From an uncultured Microbacteriaceae bacterium (GTDB lineage: Bacteria; Actinomycetota; Actinomycetes; Actinomycetales; Microbacteriaceae): DNA of 64,000 nt. Below, piece after piece: positions 48,161 through 56,532 of this stretch (position 1 is its first letter; every line of letters begins with the position of its first letter). Under the pieces are notes generated by a model. It was not told the DNA's origin and did no database searches. It worked only from the letters and a program-made list of their open reading frames with translations. A program made the position numbers and the translations under genes. The DNA is taken from contig CANKXX010000002.1 in NCBI GenBank assembly GCA_947487835.1, forward strand, positions 434,001 to 498,000. Direction: 5' to 3'.

Positions 48161-49366
48161 ATGCTGCGCTGGTTGACCGCCGGGGAATCCCACGGCCCCG
48201 AACTCCTTGCCATCCTCGAGGGGTTGCCCGCGGGCGTGCCCGTGTCGCTCGACGACATCCGCGCGGACCTCGCGCGCCGCAAGCTCGGCTACGGGCGCGG
48301 CGCCCGGATGAAGTTCGAGCAGGACGAGCTGAACCTCTCCGGCGGTGTCGTCCACGGCCGGACCATCGGCAGCCCCGTCGCCGTGCGGATCGGCAACACG
48401 GAGTGGCCGAAGTGGGTCGACGTGATGAGCCCCGAGCCCGTGTCGCCCGAGGCCCTGAAGGGCGGCCGCGCCGCCCCGCTCACCCGTCCCCGCCCGGGCC
48501 ACGCCGACCTCGTCGGCATGCAGAAGTACGGCTTCGACGAGGCCCGCCCCGTCCTCGAGCGCGCCAGCGCCCGGGAGACCGCCGCTCGCGTGGCCCTCGG
48601 CGCGGTCGCGCGATCGTTCCTCGCCGAGCTCGGCATCACGCTCGTGAGCCACACCCTCTCCATCGGGCCCGTGCGCGTGCCCGAGGACGCGCCGCTGCCG
48701 ACGCCGTCGGACGTCGCCGCCCTGGACGGCGACCCGCTGCGCTGCTTCCACGCCGAGACCTCCGCCCGCATGGTCGAGGAGGTGGACTCCGCCCACAAGG
48801 ACGGCGACACCCTCGGCGGCATCGTCGAGGTGCTCGCCTACGACCTGCCGCCCGGCCTCGGCTCGCACGTGCACTGGGACCGCAGGCTCGACTCCCAGCT
48901 CGCGGCCGCGCTGATGGGCATCCAGGCGATCAAGGGCGTCGAGGTCGGCGACGGCTTCCTCACCACCACCCGCCGCGGCTCGCAGGCGCACGACGAGCTG
49001 CTGCCGTCGTCCGACGGCATCGCCCGGGCGAGCGACCGCGCGGGAGGCACCGAGGGCGGCATGAGCACCGGCACGGTGCTGCGCGTCCGTGCCGGCATGA
49101 AGCCCATCGCGACGGTGCCGCACGCGCTGCGCACCATCGACGTCGCCACCGGCGACGTCGCCCAGGCGCACCACCAGCGCTCGGACGTCTGCGCGGTCCC
49201 CGCGGCCGGCGTCGTGGCCGAGGCCATGGTCGCGCTGACCCTGGCGAACGCCGTGCTCGAGAAGTTCGGCGGCGACTCGGTGCTCGAGACGCGGCGCAAC
49301 CTCGACGGCTACCTCGCCGCCATCCCGGAGGCGCTGCGCACGAGCGCGTTCCCGGCCCTGCTGTAG
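48161..49366 (+). CDS. aroC: Chorismate synthase
   Basis: 401 residues. The family signatures are [15 protein letters not shown] at the N-terminus, [10 protein letters not shown]-like [16 protein letters not shown] and [12 protein letters not shown] in the middle, and [13 protein letters not shown] plus [14 protein letters not shown] later. It needs reduced FMN and makes chorismate from EPSP. GGAGGA lies 8 bases before the ATG, 2 bases after the aroE stop. aroK overlaps its stop by one base. No gene for AroA (EPSP synthase) or a prepilin peptidase interrupts the run. Confidence 0.97.
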   Translation: MLRWLTAGESHGPELLAILEGLPAGVPVSLDDIRADLARRKLGYGRGARMKFEQDELNLSGGVVHGRTIGSPVAVRIGNTEWPKWVDVMSPEPVSPEALKGGRAAPLTRPRPGHADLVGMQKYGFDEARPVLERASARETAARVALGAVARSFLAELGITLVSHTLSIGPVRVPEDAPLPTPSDVAALDGDPLRCFHAETSARMVEEVDSAHKDGDTLGGIVEVLAYDLPPGLGSHVHWDRRLDSQLAAALMGIQAIKGVEVGDGFLTTTRRGSQAHDELLPSSDGIARASDRAGGTEGGMSTGTVLRVRAGMKPIATVPHALRTIDVATGDVAQAHHQRSDVCAVPAAGVVAEAMVALTLANAVLEKFGGDSVLETRRNLDGYLAAIPEALRTSAFPALL

Positions 49367-49854
49367 TGGCGATCGTCCTCATCGGTCCGCCCGCCGCGGG
49401 CAAGACGAGCGTCGGACGCAAGCTCGCGAGGCGCCTCGGTGTCGAGTTCCTCGACACCGACAAGCTCATCGTCGCCGCGCACGGGCCCATCGCCGACATC
49501 TTCCGGGAGCACGGCGAGCCGCACTTCCGCGCGATCGAGCGCGAGACGGTGGCCGACGCGCTGCGCCGCGACGCGGTCGTCTCGCTCGGCGGGGGAGCGG
49601 TGCTGCACCCGGACACGAGGAGCGACCTCGCGGGTGCCCCCGTCGTGCTGCTCACGGTGAGCCGGGAGGCGGTCGAGGCCAGGATCGGCGGCTCCAAGCG
49701 GCCGCTCGTGCAGGGCATCGACTCGTGGCAGGCGCTCGTGGACGCCCGGGCCGATCTGTACGCCTCGCTCGCCGCCGTGACCTTCGACACCTCCGAGCGC
49801 CCGATCTCGACGATCGCGGCCGAGATCGCAGACTGGGTAGGGGAGAACAGATGA
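49366..49854 (+). CDS. aroK: Shikimate kinase
   Basis: 162 residues. The P-loop is GPPAAGKTSVGRKLA, the shikimate-binding Asp lies in FLDTDKLIVA, and the adenine/shikimate segments are EHGEPHFRAIER, SLGGGAVL and SKRPLVQG (lid). It phosphorylates shikimate with ATP. The GTG start shares one base with the aroC stop, and its own stop overlaps the aroB ATG by four bases. Confidence 0.94.
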   Translation: MAIVLIGPPAAGKTSVGRKLARRLGVEFLDTDKLIVAAHGPIADIFREHGEPHFRAIERETVADALRRDAVVSLGGGAVLHPDTRSDLAGAPVVLLTVSREAVEARIGGSKRPLVQGIDSWQALVDARADLYASLAAVTFDTSERPISTIAAEIADWVGENR

Positions 49855-50939
49855 CCGACACCGCGAACGCACACACCGAGATCCGCGTCACGGGTGCGAC
49901 GCCGTACACGATCCACGTGGGCACGGGCGTGCTCGACCGCCTCGCGGGGGAGCTCGGCCCGAAGGTGCGCAAGGTCCTGATCGTGCACGCGCCCCCGCTC
50001 GGTCAGCTCGCCGAGCAGCTGCGCGAGGAGCTGCGCGACCGCTACGAGGTGTACCTCGCCGAGGTGCCCGACGCCGAGGGCGCCAAGCGCGTCGAGGTCG
50101 CCGCGTTCTGCTGGAAGATCATGGGCACGACCGACTTCACCCGCTCCGACGCCGTGGTCGCGTTCGGCGGGGGAGCCACGACGGATCTCGGCGGCTTCGT
50201 GGCCGCGACGTGGCTGCGCGGCGTGAAGCTCGTGCAGATCCCGACCACCGTGCTCGGCATGGTCGACGCGGCCGTCGGTGGCAAGACCGGCATCAACACG
50301 GACGAGGGCAAGAACCTCGTCGGGGCGTTCTACGCGCCCGCCGCCGTGCTCGTCGACTTCGACCTGCTCGCGAGCCTGGCGCGAAACGAGATCCTCGCCG
50401 GCTTCGCCGAGATCGTGAAGGCCGGCTTCATCGCCGAGCCCGAGATCCTCGACCTGCTCGAGGCGGACGTGGAGGCGACGACCGACCCGACGACGCCGCA
50501 GTTCCGGCGGGCGGTCGAGCTCGCCATCGCGATGAAGGCCCGCGTGGTGAGCGACGACTTCACCGAGCAGGGGCAGCGGGAGATCCTCAACTACGGCCAC
50601 ACCCTCGGCCACGCGATCGAGCACTCCGAGCGCTACCAGTGGCGGCACGGCGCCGCCGTCTCGATCGGCATGGTGTTCGCGGCCGAGCTGTCGCGGCTCA
50701 CCGGGTCGCTGAGCGATGAGGCTGTCGACCGGCACCGCCGCATCCTCGAGTCGCTCACGCTGCCGATCAGCTACCCCGCCGGTCGCTGGCAGACGCTGCT
50801 CGCCACCATGCAGCGGGACAAGAAGGCGCGCGCCGGGATGCTGCGCTTCATCGTGCTCGACGACATCGCGAAGCCGACCGTGCTGAACGGCCCGGAGGAG
50901 TCCATCCTCTTCGCCGCCTACCAGGAGATCGCCTCCTAG
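49851..50939 (+). CDS. aroB: 3-Dehydroquinate synthase
   Basis: 362 residues. NAD-binding region: DAVVAFGGGATTDLGGFVAATWLRG. PTTVLGMVDAAVGGKTGINTDEGKN is the family signature. The metal-binding residues are seen in GFAEIVKAGF (Glu), LNYGHTLGHAIE (His) and WRHGAAVSIGM (His). It converts DAHP to 3-dehydroquinate. The ATG overlaps the aroK stop (ATGA). It is followed by a palindromic element and then aroQ, which has its own likely promoter. Confidence 0.97.
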   Translation: MTDTANAHTEIRVTGATPYTIHVGTGVLDRLAGELGPKVRKVLIVHAPPLGQLAEQLREELRDRYEVYLAEVPDAEGAKRVEVAAFCWKIMGTTDFTRSDAVVAFGGGATTDLGGFVAATWLRGVKLVQIPTTVLGMVDAAVGGKTGINTDEGKNLVGAFYAPAAVLVDFDLLASLARNEILAGFAEIVKAGFIAEPEILDLLEADVEATTDPTTPQFRRAVELAIAMKARVVSDDFTEQGQREILNYGHTLGHAIEHSERYQWRHGAAVSIGMVFAAELSRLTGSLSDEAVDRHRRILESLTLPISYPAGRWQTLLATMQRDKKARAGMLRFIVLDDIAKPTVLNGPEESILFAAYQEIAS

Positions 50940-50969
50940 CAGTCTCGGCTGCCGGCGCGTCCTACGGGT

Positions 50970-51055
50970 GTTCCGGATTCAGGCTGTGCTGCGACACGCC
51001 GCGTTTCGGGCCCTCCAGATGCGGCGTGTTGCCGCTGAGCCTGAATTGCGAACGG
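50970..51055. repeat. Dispersed palindromic element, copy C
   Basis: An 86-bp inverted repeat of the family seen at 5491, here between aroB and aroQ. Outer ATTCAGGCT / AGCCTGAAT, inner ACACGCCGC / GCGGCGTGT. The right arm carries a small change (GTTGCCGCTGAG). Confidence 0.85.
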
Positions 51056-51109
51056 TGGCGGCGGGGCGCGGCGGGGTGGGGTGGAGGAGGGGACCCGGAG
51101 GCGCGGCGT

Positions 51110-51115
51110 TAGGCT
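51110..51115 (+). promoter_or_regulatory. -10 box (TAGGCT) for leaderless aroQ
   Basis: TAGGCT ends 8 bases before the ATG at 51124. The nearest GGAGG is over 20 bases away. Confidence 0.45.
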
Positions 51116-51123
51116 CGGGGACC

Positions 51124-51585
51124 ATGAGCAGCGCGCCCGCCCCGACCGCCACCGTCCTCGTCCTCAACGGACCGAACCTCGGTCGGCTCGGCAGCCGGGA
51201 GCCCGACGTCTACGGAACGGGCTCGCTCGAGGACCTGCGGGGCGTGCTCGAGGCGGACGCCGCCGGCCGGGCCGCGATCGACCTGCGGCAGACGAACGAC
51301 GAGGCGGAGCTCATCGGCTGGCTGCACGAGGCCGTCGACGCGGCGCTGCCGGTGATCCTCAACCCCGCCGCGTTCACGCACTACTCGTACGCCCTGCGGG
51401 ATGCCGCCGCACTCGTGACGAAGGCGGGCCTGCCCCTGCTCGAGGTGCACCTGTCCAACCCGCACGCGCGGGAGGAGTTCCGGCACACGAGCGTCATCTC
51501 CGCCGTCGCGACCGGCGTGATCGCGGGGCTCGGCTTCGGCTCGTACCGGCTCGCTCTCGCGCACGTGCTGGACAGCTACCGCTAA
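51124..51585 (+). CDS. aroQ: Type II 3-dehydroquinate dehydratase
   Basis: 153 residues. The type II signatures are VLVLNGPNLGRLGSREPDVYG (the catalytic Tyr is in PDVYG) and ILNPAAFTHYSYALRDA with catalytic His; LLEVHLSNPHAREEFRHTSVIS completes the active site. The enzyme forms dodecamers and makes 3-dehydroshikimate. It completes the aro run (aroE, C, K, B, Q); DAHP synthase and aroA are not in this window. It appears to have its own promoter and precedes efp, 78 bases away. Confidence 0.96.
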   Translation: MSSAPAPTATVLVLNGPNLGRLGSREPDVYGTGSLEDLRGVLEADAAGRAAIDLRQTNDEAELIGWLHEAVDAALPVILNPAAFTHYSYALRDAAALVTKAGLPLLEVHLSNPHAREEFRHTSVISAVATGVIAGLGFGSYRLALAHVLDSYR

Positions 51586-51663
51586 GCTGTACCGTCGGAC
51601 CGCGCGTTCCGCCCCTTCCTACGCGCCCTCGCTCTCCCCGATCCTCAAGGAATTCTCTTCACT

Positions 51664-52224
51664 ATGGCTTCAACCGCGGACATCCGTAACGGCGTCGTGC
51701 TCAACATGGACGGCCAGCTCTGGACCGTCATCGAGTTCCAGCACGTCAAGCCCGGCAAGGGTGGCGCGTTCGTGCGCACCAAGGTCAAGAACGTGATGAG
51801 CGGCAAGGTCGTCGACCGCACGTTCAACGCCGGCGCGAAGATCGAGACCGAGACCGTGGACCGCCGCGACTTCACCTACCTGTACCAGGACGGCGACGGC
51901 TACGTGTTCATGGACGCGACCGACTACGACCAGATCACGCTGTCGAGCGCCCAGGTCGGCGACGCGGCGAACTACCTGCTCGAGAACCAGACCGTCACGG
52001 TCGCGCTGCACAACGGCGACCCGCTCTACGTCGAGCTCCCCGCATCCGTCGTGCTCGAGATCACCTACACGGAGCCGGGCCTGCAGGGCGACCGCTCGAC
52101 CGGTGGCACCAAGCCCGCAACCGTGGAGACCGGCTACCAGATCCAGGTGCCGCTGTTCCTCGAGACCGGCACGAAGGTCAAGGTGGACACCCGCACGGGC
52201 GACTACCTCGGCCGCGTCAACTAA
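51664..52224 (+). CDS. efp: Translation elongation factor P
   Basis: 186 residues with three beta-barrel domains. The tip loop [17 protein letters not shown] holds the lysine normally modified in other bacteria; the actinobacterial PGKGGA loop is thought to work without modification. [26 protein letters not shown] and GDYLGRVN (end) are typical. It relieves ribosome stalling at polyproline; SecD, the cyclophilin linker and MltG in this window carry proline-rich stretches. AAGGAA lies about 13 bases before the ATG. nusB follows 24 bases later. Confidence 0.97.
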   Translation: MASTADIRNGVVLNMDGQLWTVIEFQHVKPGKGGAFVRTKVKNVMSGKVVDRTFNAGAKIETETVDRRDFTYLYQDGDGYVFMDATDYDQITLSSAQVGDAANYLLENQTVTVALHNGDPLYVELPASVVLEITYTEPGLQGDRSTGGTKPATVETGYQIQVPLFLETGTKVKVDTRTGDYLGRVN

Positions 52225-52248
52225 CGCTCCGCGCGCGGAAGAGACGCC

Positions 52249-52662
52249 ATGAGTGCAAGGACCAAGGCGCGCAAGCGCGCCCTCGACGTGTTGTACGTCG
52301 CGGACGTGCGTCAGATCTCCATCCAGGAGTCGCTCGACGCCGAGGCCGCCCGCGCCCGCCTGAACCCGGAGCGCGAGTCGTCGTGGCCGTACGCGCGCCA
52401 GATGGTGACGGGCGTGATGGACCACTTCGACGAGATCGACGAGCTCATCGTCACGTTCTCGGTGAACTGGACGCTGGCTCGGATGCCCACGATCGACCGC
52501 GCCATCCTGCGGCTCGGCATCTGGGAGATCCTCTACAACGACGACGTGCCGAACGGCGTGGCGATCTCGGAGGCCGTCGAGCTCGCGCAGACGCTCAGCA
52601 CCGACGACTCCGCGAGCTTCGTGAACGGCATGCTCGCCCGCATCGCGCAGACCGCGGGCTGA
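52249..52662 (+). CDS. nusB: Transcription antitermination protein NusB
   Basis: 137 residues, all-helical. It begins SARTKARKRALDVLYVADVR, the arginine-rich RNA-binding start. WTLARMPTIDRAILRLGIWEI and PNGVAISEAVELAQTLSTDDSASFVNGMLARI are the conserved C-terminal part. It binds boxA RNA with S10 in rRNA antitermination. The ATG has GGAAGAG upstream. It ends the aro-efp-nusB run; next is a repeat-rich stretch. Confidence 0.95.
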   Translation: MSARTKARKRALDVLYVADVRQISIQESLDAEAARARLNPERESSWPYARQMVTGVMDHFDEIDELIVTFSVNWTLARMPTIDRAILRLGIWEILYNDDVPNGVAISEAVELAQTLSTDDSASFVNGMLARIAQTAG

Positions 52663-52752
52663 GGCGCGCTTTCCCGGTTTGCGGACCCTCGACGCCGGCG
52701 GCGGCGCGGGTTAGAGTGCGACCACCCCGGGCGGACGTGGGCCACCCGTCCC

Positions 52753-52972
52753 CGACGCAATTCAGCAGATCCGGTCCGACACGCCGCTGGTGAGTGACGA
52801 CACGCCGACCGGAAGTCGGGATCTGCTGAGTTGCGTCGCGTGGGGAACGGGATCTGCTGAGTTGCGTCGCGTGGGGAACGGGATCTGCTGAGTTGCGTGG
52901 GGTGCATGGCGGGATCTGCTGAGTTGCGTGGGGTGCATGGCGGGATCTGCTGAGTTGCGTCGGGTGCAGCCG
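52753..52972. repeat. Five 31-bp tandem repeats with one inverted copy upstream
   Basis: Five units start at 52818, 52849, 52880, 52911 and 52942, exactly 31 bp apart. Each has an invariant 19-base core GGGATCTGCTGAGTTGCGT and a 12-base partner: CGCGTGGGGAAC in units 1-2, GGGGTGCATGGC in 3-4, and a divergent one in 5. An inverted core (GCAATTCAGCAGATCC) lies at 52757-52772, so it can fold back on any unit. GACACGCCG motifs sit between, as in the dispersed palindromic elements. Confidence 0.9.
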
Positions 52973-53016
52973 GGTTCCGGATCAGCGGGCACTGGACCGA
53001 TGTCGGCGGGATGGCG

Positions 53017-53022
53017 CAGAAT
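53017..53022 (+). promoter_or_regulatory. -10-like box (CAGAAT) for the DUF6157 gene
   Basis: CAGAAT ends 6 bases before the ATG at 53029, the spacing seen at other leaderless genes here, but with C at the first position. Confidence 0.35.
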
Positions 53023-53028
53023 CCGTGT

Positions 53029-53463
53029 ATGGCCGGTGCGCACACGACGAACTACTACGACACCTTCATCGCGGTCGCGGAGGACAGCACGGCGGCCGGC
53101 GCCACTGCCCCGCCCGAGCGCACGCCGGCGAGCGTCGCCGAGCTCACCTTCCGCATGATCGCCGAGAACCCCTACCGGTACACCTCCGACGACGTCCAGT
53201 TCACCGTGTGGGCGGACCGCCGGGGCATTCCGGAGGAGGACCGCGCCGAGGCCCGCGTGCAGTTCTTCACGAAGGGGCAGCCGTGCCTCCGATCGAGCGA
53301 CCTCGGCAAGCGCTACGGCTGGGGCGTGCACTCCGACACCGAGGGCCGGGTGGCCCTGGTCGGGCTCGGCTCGGCCGAATACGCGCAGCTCGAGTCCGGT
53401 GCGACGCCGTCCGGGGACGCGGTCGCCGTCACGCGCGCCATGCGGTCCCGCCGCGCGACCTGA
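53029..53463 (+). CDS. DUF6157 family protein
   Basis: 144 residues. GAHTTNYYDTFIAVAEDSTA is the characteristic N-terminus of this small family. SVAELTFRMIAENPYRYTSDDVQFTVWADRRGI and SDLGKRYGWGVHSDTEGRVAL follow. No enzyme motif, membrane segment or signal is visible. The family is annotated only as DUF6157 to my knowledge. An ATG at 53011 in frame is an alternative; the CAGAAT box and conserved start favour 53029. It stands alone between two repeat-containing stretches. Confidence 0.8.
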   Translation: MAGAHTTNYYDTFIAVAEDSTAAGATAPPERTPASVAELTFRMIAENPYRYTSDDVQFTVWADRRGIPEEDRAEARVQFFTKGQPCLRSSDLGKRYGWGVHSDTEGRVALVGLGSAEYAQLESGATPSGDAVAVTRAMRSRRAT

Positions 53464-53467
53464 TTCT

Positions 53468-53497
53468 GCACCGCACCGCACCGCACCGCACCGCACC
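53468..53497. repeat. (GCACC)6 microsatellite
   Basis: Six perfect tandem GCACC units begin 5 bases after the stop of the DUF6157 gene. A small CCGGCTC/GAGCCGG hairpin follows at 53525-53541. Confidence 0.9.
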
Positions 53498-53661
53498 GCG
53501 CGCCGCACGCTGGCCGCACCGGTCCCGGCTCTCTGAGCCGGTCACGCCGGGCGACCTGAGAAGCGCCCATCCTCGCGCCGGACACAGTGGGCGGGATGCT
53601 ACCGACCTGTGGCCGCTCCCGCGCGAACGGGCGCGTACGTTGCGCCGCGTTACGGCATCGT

Positions 53662-53690
53662 TTGGTGCCGGGGACGGGCCCGCCTAGTTT
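53662..53690 (+). promoter_or_regulatory. Promoter of the ABC transporter-acs operon
   Basis: TTGGTG (53662-53667), a 17-base spacer and TAGTTT (53685-53690), with the GTG start 6 bases further on. This would give a leaderless transcript. Confidence 0.55.
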
Positions 53691-53696
53691 CGCATC

Positions 53697-54527
53697 GTGA
53701 CCTACGCCCCCGCCTCCGCGAACGCCGGCGCCTCGGCGCGCGCGCTGCCGGTGCGGCTGACGGGGGTCACCCGGAGCTTCCCGGCCCCGTCCGGCGGCCG
53801 GCGCACCGTGCTCGACGGCATCGACCTCGAGGTCGGCGCGGGTGAGATTGTCGCCCTCCTGGGTCCGTCCGGCTGCGGCAAGTCGACCCTGCTGCGCCTC
53901 ATCAGCGGCCTCGACGCCCCGGACGCCGGCTCCGTGACCATCGACTCCGCTCCGGTGCAGCCGGTGGACCAGCGCTGCGCGGTCGCCTTCCAGGAGCCGC
54001 GCCTGCTGCCCTGGCGCTCCATCGCGCACAACGTGCAGCTCGGCCTGCCCCGCGGCACGGACCGCGCCACCGGGAACGCCCGTGTCGCCCACCTGCTCGA
54101 CCTCGTGGGCCTGGGGGAGTCCGGCGGCCTGCGGCCCCGGCAGGTGTCCGGCGGCATGGCCCAGCGCGCGTCCCTCGCCCGGGCGCTGTCCCGCACGCCG
54201 GGCGTCCTCGTGCTCGACGAGCCGTTCGGCGCCCTCGACGCGCTGACCCGGCTCCGCATGCAGGACCTCCTACTCGACGTGCACAGCGCGGAGCCGACCA
54301 CGGTCGTCCTCGTGACCCACGACGTGGACGAGGCCCTGTACCTCGCGGACCGGGTCGTGCTTCTCGGCACGAACGCGAACGGCGACGGGGCCGGCGTCCA
54401 TAGGATCGTTCCGGTGCCCGGGCACCGTCCGCGCGACCGCGCGCACCCCCGCCTCGCGGAGCTGCGCGTCGACCTGCTCGAGGGACTCGGCGTCCCGCGG
54501 CACCACGAGACCCCCACCGCACGCTAG
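53697..54527 (+). CDS. ABC transporter ATP-binding protein, sulfonate/nitrate/taurine type
   Basis: 276 residues. Walker A is LLGPSGCGKSTLL (Lys62), Q-loop VAFQEPRLLPW, signature VSGGMAQRASLARAL, Walker B VLVLDEPFGALD and H-loop VTHDVDEALYLAD. FQEPRLLPWRS and the DEPFGALDALTR pattern are characteristic of the SsuB/TauB/NrtD group. It energises import through the permease at 55584. The GTG start lies 6 bases after TAGTTT, so translation is probably leaderless. The binding-protein gene follows after 10 bases. Confidence 0.9.
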   Translation: MTYAPASANAGASARALPVRLTGVTRSFPAPSGGRRTVLDGIDLEVGAGEIVALLGPSGCGKSTLLRLISGLDAPDAGSVTIDSAPVQPVDQRCAVAFQEPRLLPWRSIAHNVQLGLPRGTDRATGNARVAHLLDLVGLGESGGLRPRQVSGGMAQRASLARALSRTPGVLVLDEPFGALDALTRLRMQDLLLDVHSAEPTTVVLVTHDVDEALYLADRVVLLGTNANGDGAGVHRIVPVPGHRPRDRAHPRLAELRVDLLEGLGVPRHHETPTAR

Positions 54528-54537
54528 GAGCACCACC

Positions 54538-55584
54538 ATGACCCGACGACGCCCCCTGCTCGCCCTCGCCGCATCCGCGGCGGCGGCCGCGCTCCTGCTG
54601 ACGGGCTGCGCCGCAGGCGAGGGGTCCGCCATCGCGGACAACGAGCCGACCGCCGCCCCGAACGACGAGGAGCGCTGGAGCGACGACACGCTCACGCTCG
54701 ACTTCGCCACCTACAACCCGCTGAGCCTCGTCGTGAAGGACCAGGGCTGGCTGGAGGACGCGACCGGCGGCGACGTCACCGTGACCTGGGTGCAGTCGGC
54801 GGGCTCCAACAAGGCCAACGAGGCGCTGCGCGCCGGCGCGGTCGACGTCGGCTCGACGGCCGGATCCGCGGCGCTGCTCGCCCGGTCCAACGGCTCGCCC
54901 ATCAAGGCCATCGACATCTACTCGCAGCCCGAGTGGTCCGCCATCGTCGTCGGCGCGAACTCGCCGCTCATGGACGTGAGCGAGCTGGCGGGCAAGAAGG
55001 TCGCCGCGACGAAGGGCACCGACCCCTACTTCTTCCTGCTGCAGGCGCTCGAGGAGGCCGGCGTGCCGCTGGAGAGCGTCGACGTGCAGAACCTGCAGCA
55101 CGCGGACGGCAAGACCGCCCTCGAGAACGGCAGCGTCGACGCGTGGGCGGGTCTCGATCCCCTCATGGCGACGAGCGAGGCGACCGCCGGATCCCGGTTG
55201 CTGTACCGCAACGTCGACTTCAACACCTACGGCTTCCTGAACGCCACCGAGGACTTCCTCGAGGAGTCGCCCGACCTCGCCCAGCTCGTCGTCAACGCGT
55301 ACGAGAAGGCGCGCGAGTGGGCGCAGGAGAACCCCGAGGAGACCGCCGCGATCCTCGCGGAGGCGGCGGGCATCGACCCGGCCATCGCCACCGCGACGCT
55401 GGAGCGCACGACGCTCGACATCGACCCCGCGCCGGGTGACACGCAGCGCGACGTGCTCGAGATCGTCGGCCCCATCTTCGTCGAGTCCGGCGACGTTCCG
55501 AACCAGGACCAGGTGGACGACGCACTCGACTCCCTCTTCGACGACAGCTACGCGTCCCGCGCGAACCCGGATGCGCTGAACTGA
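54538..55584 (+). CDS. ABC transporter substrate-binding lipoprotein, aliphatic sulfonate type
   Basis: 348 residues. The signal ends at lipobox LLLTGC (Cys24). The mature part follows the SsuA/TauA/NrtA fold: TLDFATYNPLSLVVKDQGWLED, WVQSAGSNKANEALRAGAVDVGSTAG, the hinge segment, and LENGSVDAWAGLDPLMA. It binds a small anionic ligand outside the membrane; sulfonate is the most usual, but the substrate cannot be read from sequence. AGGAG lies 8 bases before the ATG. The permease start overlaps its stop by one base. Confidence 0.88.
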   Translation: MTRRRPLLALAASAAAAALLLTGCAAGEGSAIADNEPTAAPNDEERWSDDTLTLDFATYNPLSLVVKDQGWLEDATGGDVTVTWVQSAGSNKANEALRAGAVDVGSTAGSAALLARSNGSPIKAIDIYSQPEWSAIVVGANSPLMDVSELAGKKVAATKGTDPYFFLLQALEEAGVPLESVDVQNLQHADGKTALENGSVDAWAGLDPLMATSEATAGSRLLYRNVDFNTYGFLNATEDFLEESPDLAQLVVNAYEKAREWAQENPEETAAILAEAAGIDPAIATATLERTTLDIDPAPGDTQRDVLEIVGPIFVESGDVPNQDQVDDALDSLFDDSYASRANPDALN

Positions 55585-56531
55585 TGATCGAGACGCGGCA
55601 GGAGACGGGACGCGACGCGGCCGCCCGGCCCGGCACAACCACCGGCGCGCGTGTCGTCGCGACCGACGGAGCGGCGGCGGCGCCCGAGCGCTCGGCGAGC
55701 CTCGTGCAGTTCGTGTCCTCGTGGGGCTCCTCCGCCGCGGGAACCGCGACGGCACCCGATCGCGCCGGGCGCCCCGCGGTGCGCCGCCGCACCCGGGTGC
55801 TCATCGGCCTCATCCTGCCCGTCCTGCTCCTCGCCGTCTGGTACGCCGTGACCGCGACGGGCGCCGTCCCCGCGTACCGCCTGCCCGGGCCGGTGGCCGT
55901 GTGGCAGTCGGGCGTGGACCTGCTGCAGCGCGGCGTCCTCGGGCCGTACGTCGCGATCTCGACCCAGCGCGTGCTGCTCGGCTTCGCGGCCGGCGCGGCC
56001 GTGGGCATCGTGCTCGGCGCGCTCGTGGGGCTCTCCCGGTTCGCCGACCTGCTGCTCTCGCCGACCATCGGCGGCGTCCGCGCCGTCCCGTCCCTGGCCT
56101 GGGTGCCGCTGCTGCTGCTCTGGGTCGGCATCAACGAGGACTCCAAGGTGCTGCTCATCGCCATCGGCGCGATGTTCCCCGTCTACACGACGGTCGCGGG
56201 CGCCCTGCGCCACGTCGACCCGCACCTCGTCGAGGCGGGGCGCGCGTTCGGGCTTCGCGGCGTCTCGCTGCTCACGGCCGTGCAGCTGCCCGCCGTGCTG
56301 CCCTCCGTCGTCTCCGGGCTCCGGCTCGCCCTGGCCCAGGCCTGGCTCTTCCTCGTCGCCGCGGAGCTCATCGCCTCCTCGATGGGCCTCGGCTTCCTCC
56401 TCATCGACTCGCAGAACAACGGCAGGGTCGACCGGATGCTGCTCACGATCGTGCTGCTCGCCGTGCTCGGCAAGACGACCGACGCGCTCCTCGGCCTCGC
56501 CGAGCGCTGGTTGCTGAGGCGGTGGAGCTGA
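55584..56531 (+). CDS. ABC transporter permease, sulfonate/nitrate/taurine type
   Basis: 315 residues. An unusual N-terminal extension of about 70 disordered residues precedes the first membrane helix (RVLIGLILPVLLLAVWYAV). The BPD-type permease core has ISTQRVLLGFAAGAAVGIVLGALVGLS, RAVPSLAWVPLLLLWVGI and the coupling loop EAGRAFGLRGVSLLTAVQLPAVLPSVVSGLR. It belongs with the ATPase and binding protein upstream. The ATG overlaps the stop of the binding-protein gene, and the acs-like gene begins 2 bases after its stop. Confidence 0.9.
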   Translation: MIETRQETGRDAAARPGTTTGARVVATDGAAAAPERSASLVQFVSSWGSSAAGTATAPDRAGRPAVRRRTRVLIGLILPVLLLAVWYAVTATGAVPAYRLPGPVAVWQSGVDLLQRGVLGPYVAISTQRVLLGFAAGAAVGIVLGALVGLSRFADLLLSPTIGGVRAVPSLAWVPLLLLWVGINEDSKVLLIAIGAMFPVYTTVAGALRHVDPHLVEAGRAFGLRGVSLLTAVQLPAVLPSVVSGLRLALAQAWLFLVAAELIASSMGLGFLLIDSQNNGRVDRMLLTIVLLAVLGKTTDALLGLAERWLLRRWS

Positions 56532-56532
56532 C

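Larger units (their letters stand above)
52663..53028. other. Intergenic region nusB-DUF6157 gene
   Basis: 366 bases without a gene. It is dominated by the 31-bp tandem array and its inverted copy (52753-52972). A CAGAAT box at its end serves the next gene. Confidence 0.6.

Noticed and set aside
52818-52972. CRISPR-like periodic array
   Set aside because: The non-repeated part is only 12 bases, is shared between units, and no cas genes are nearby. It is a tandem repeat, not a CRISPR.
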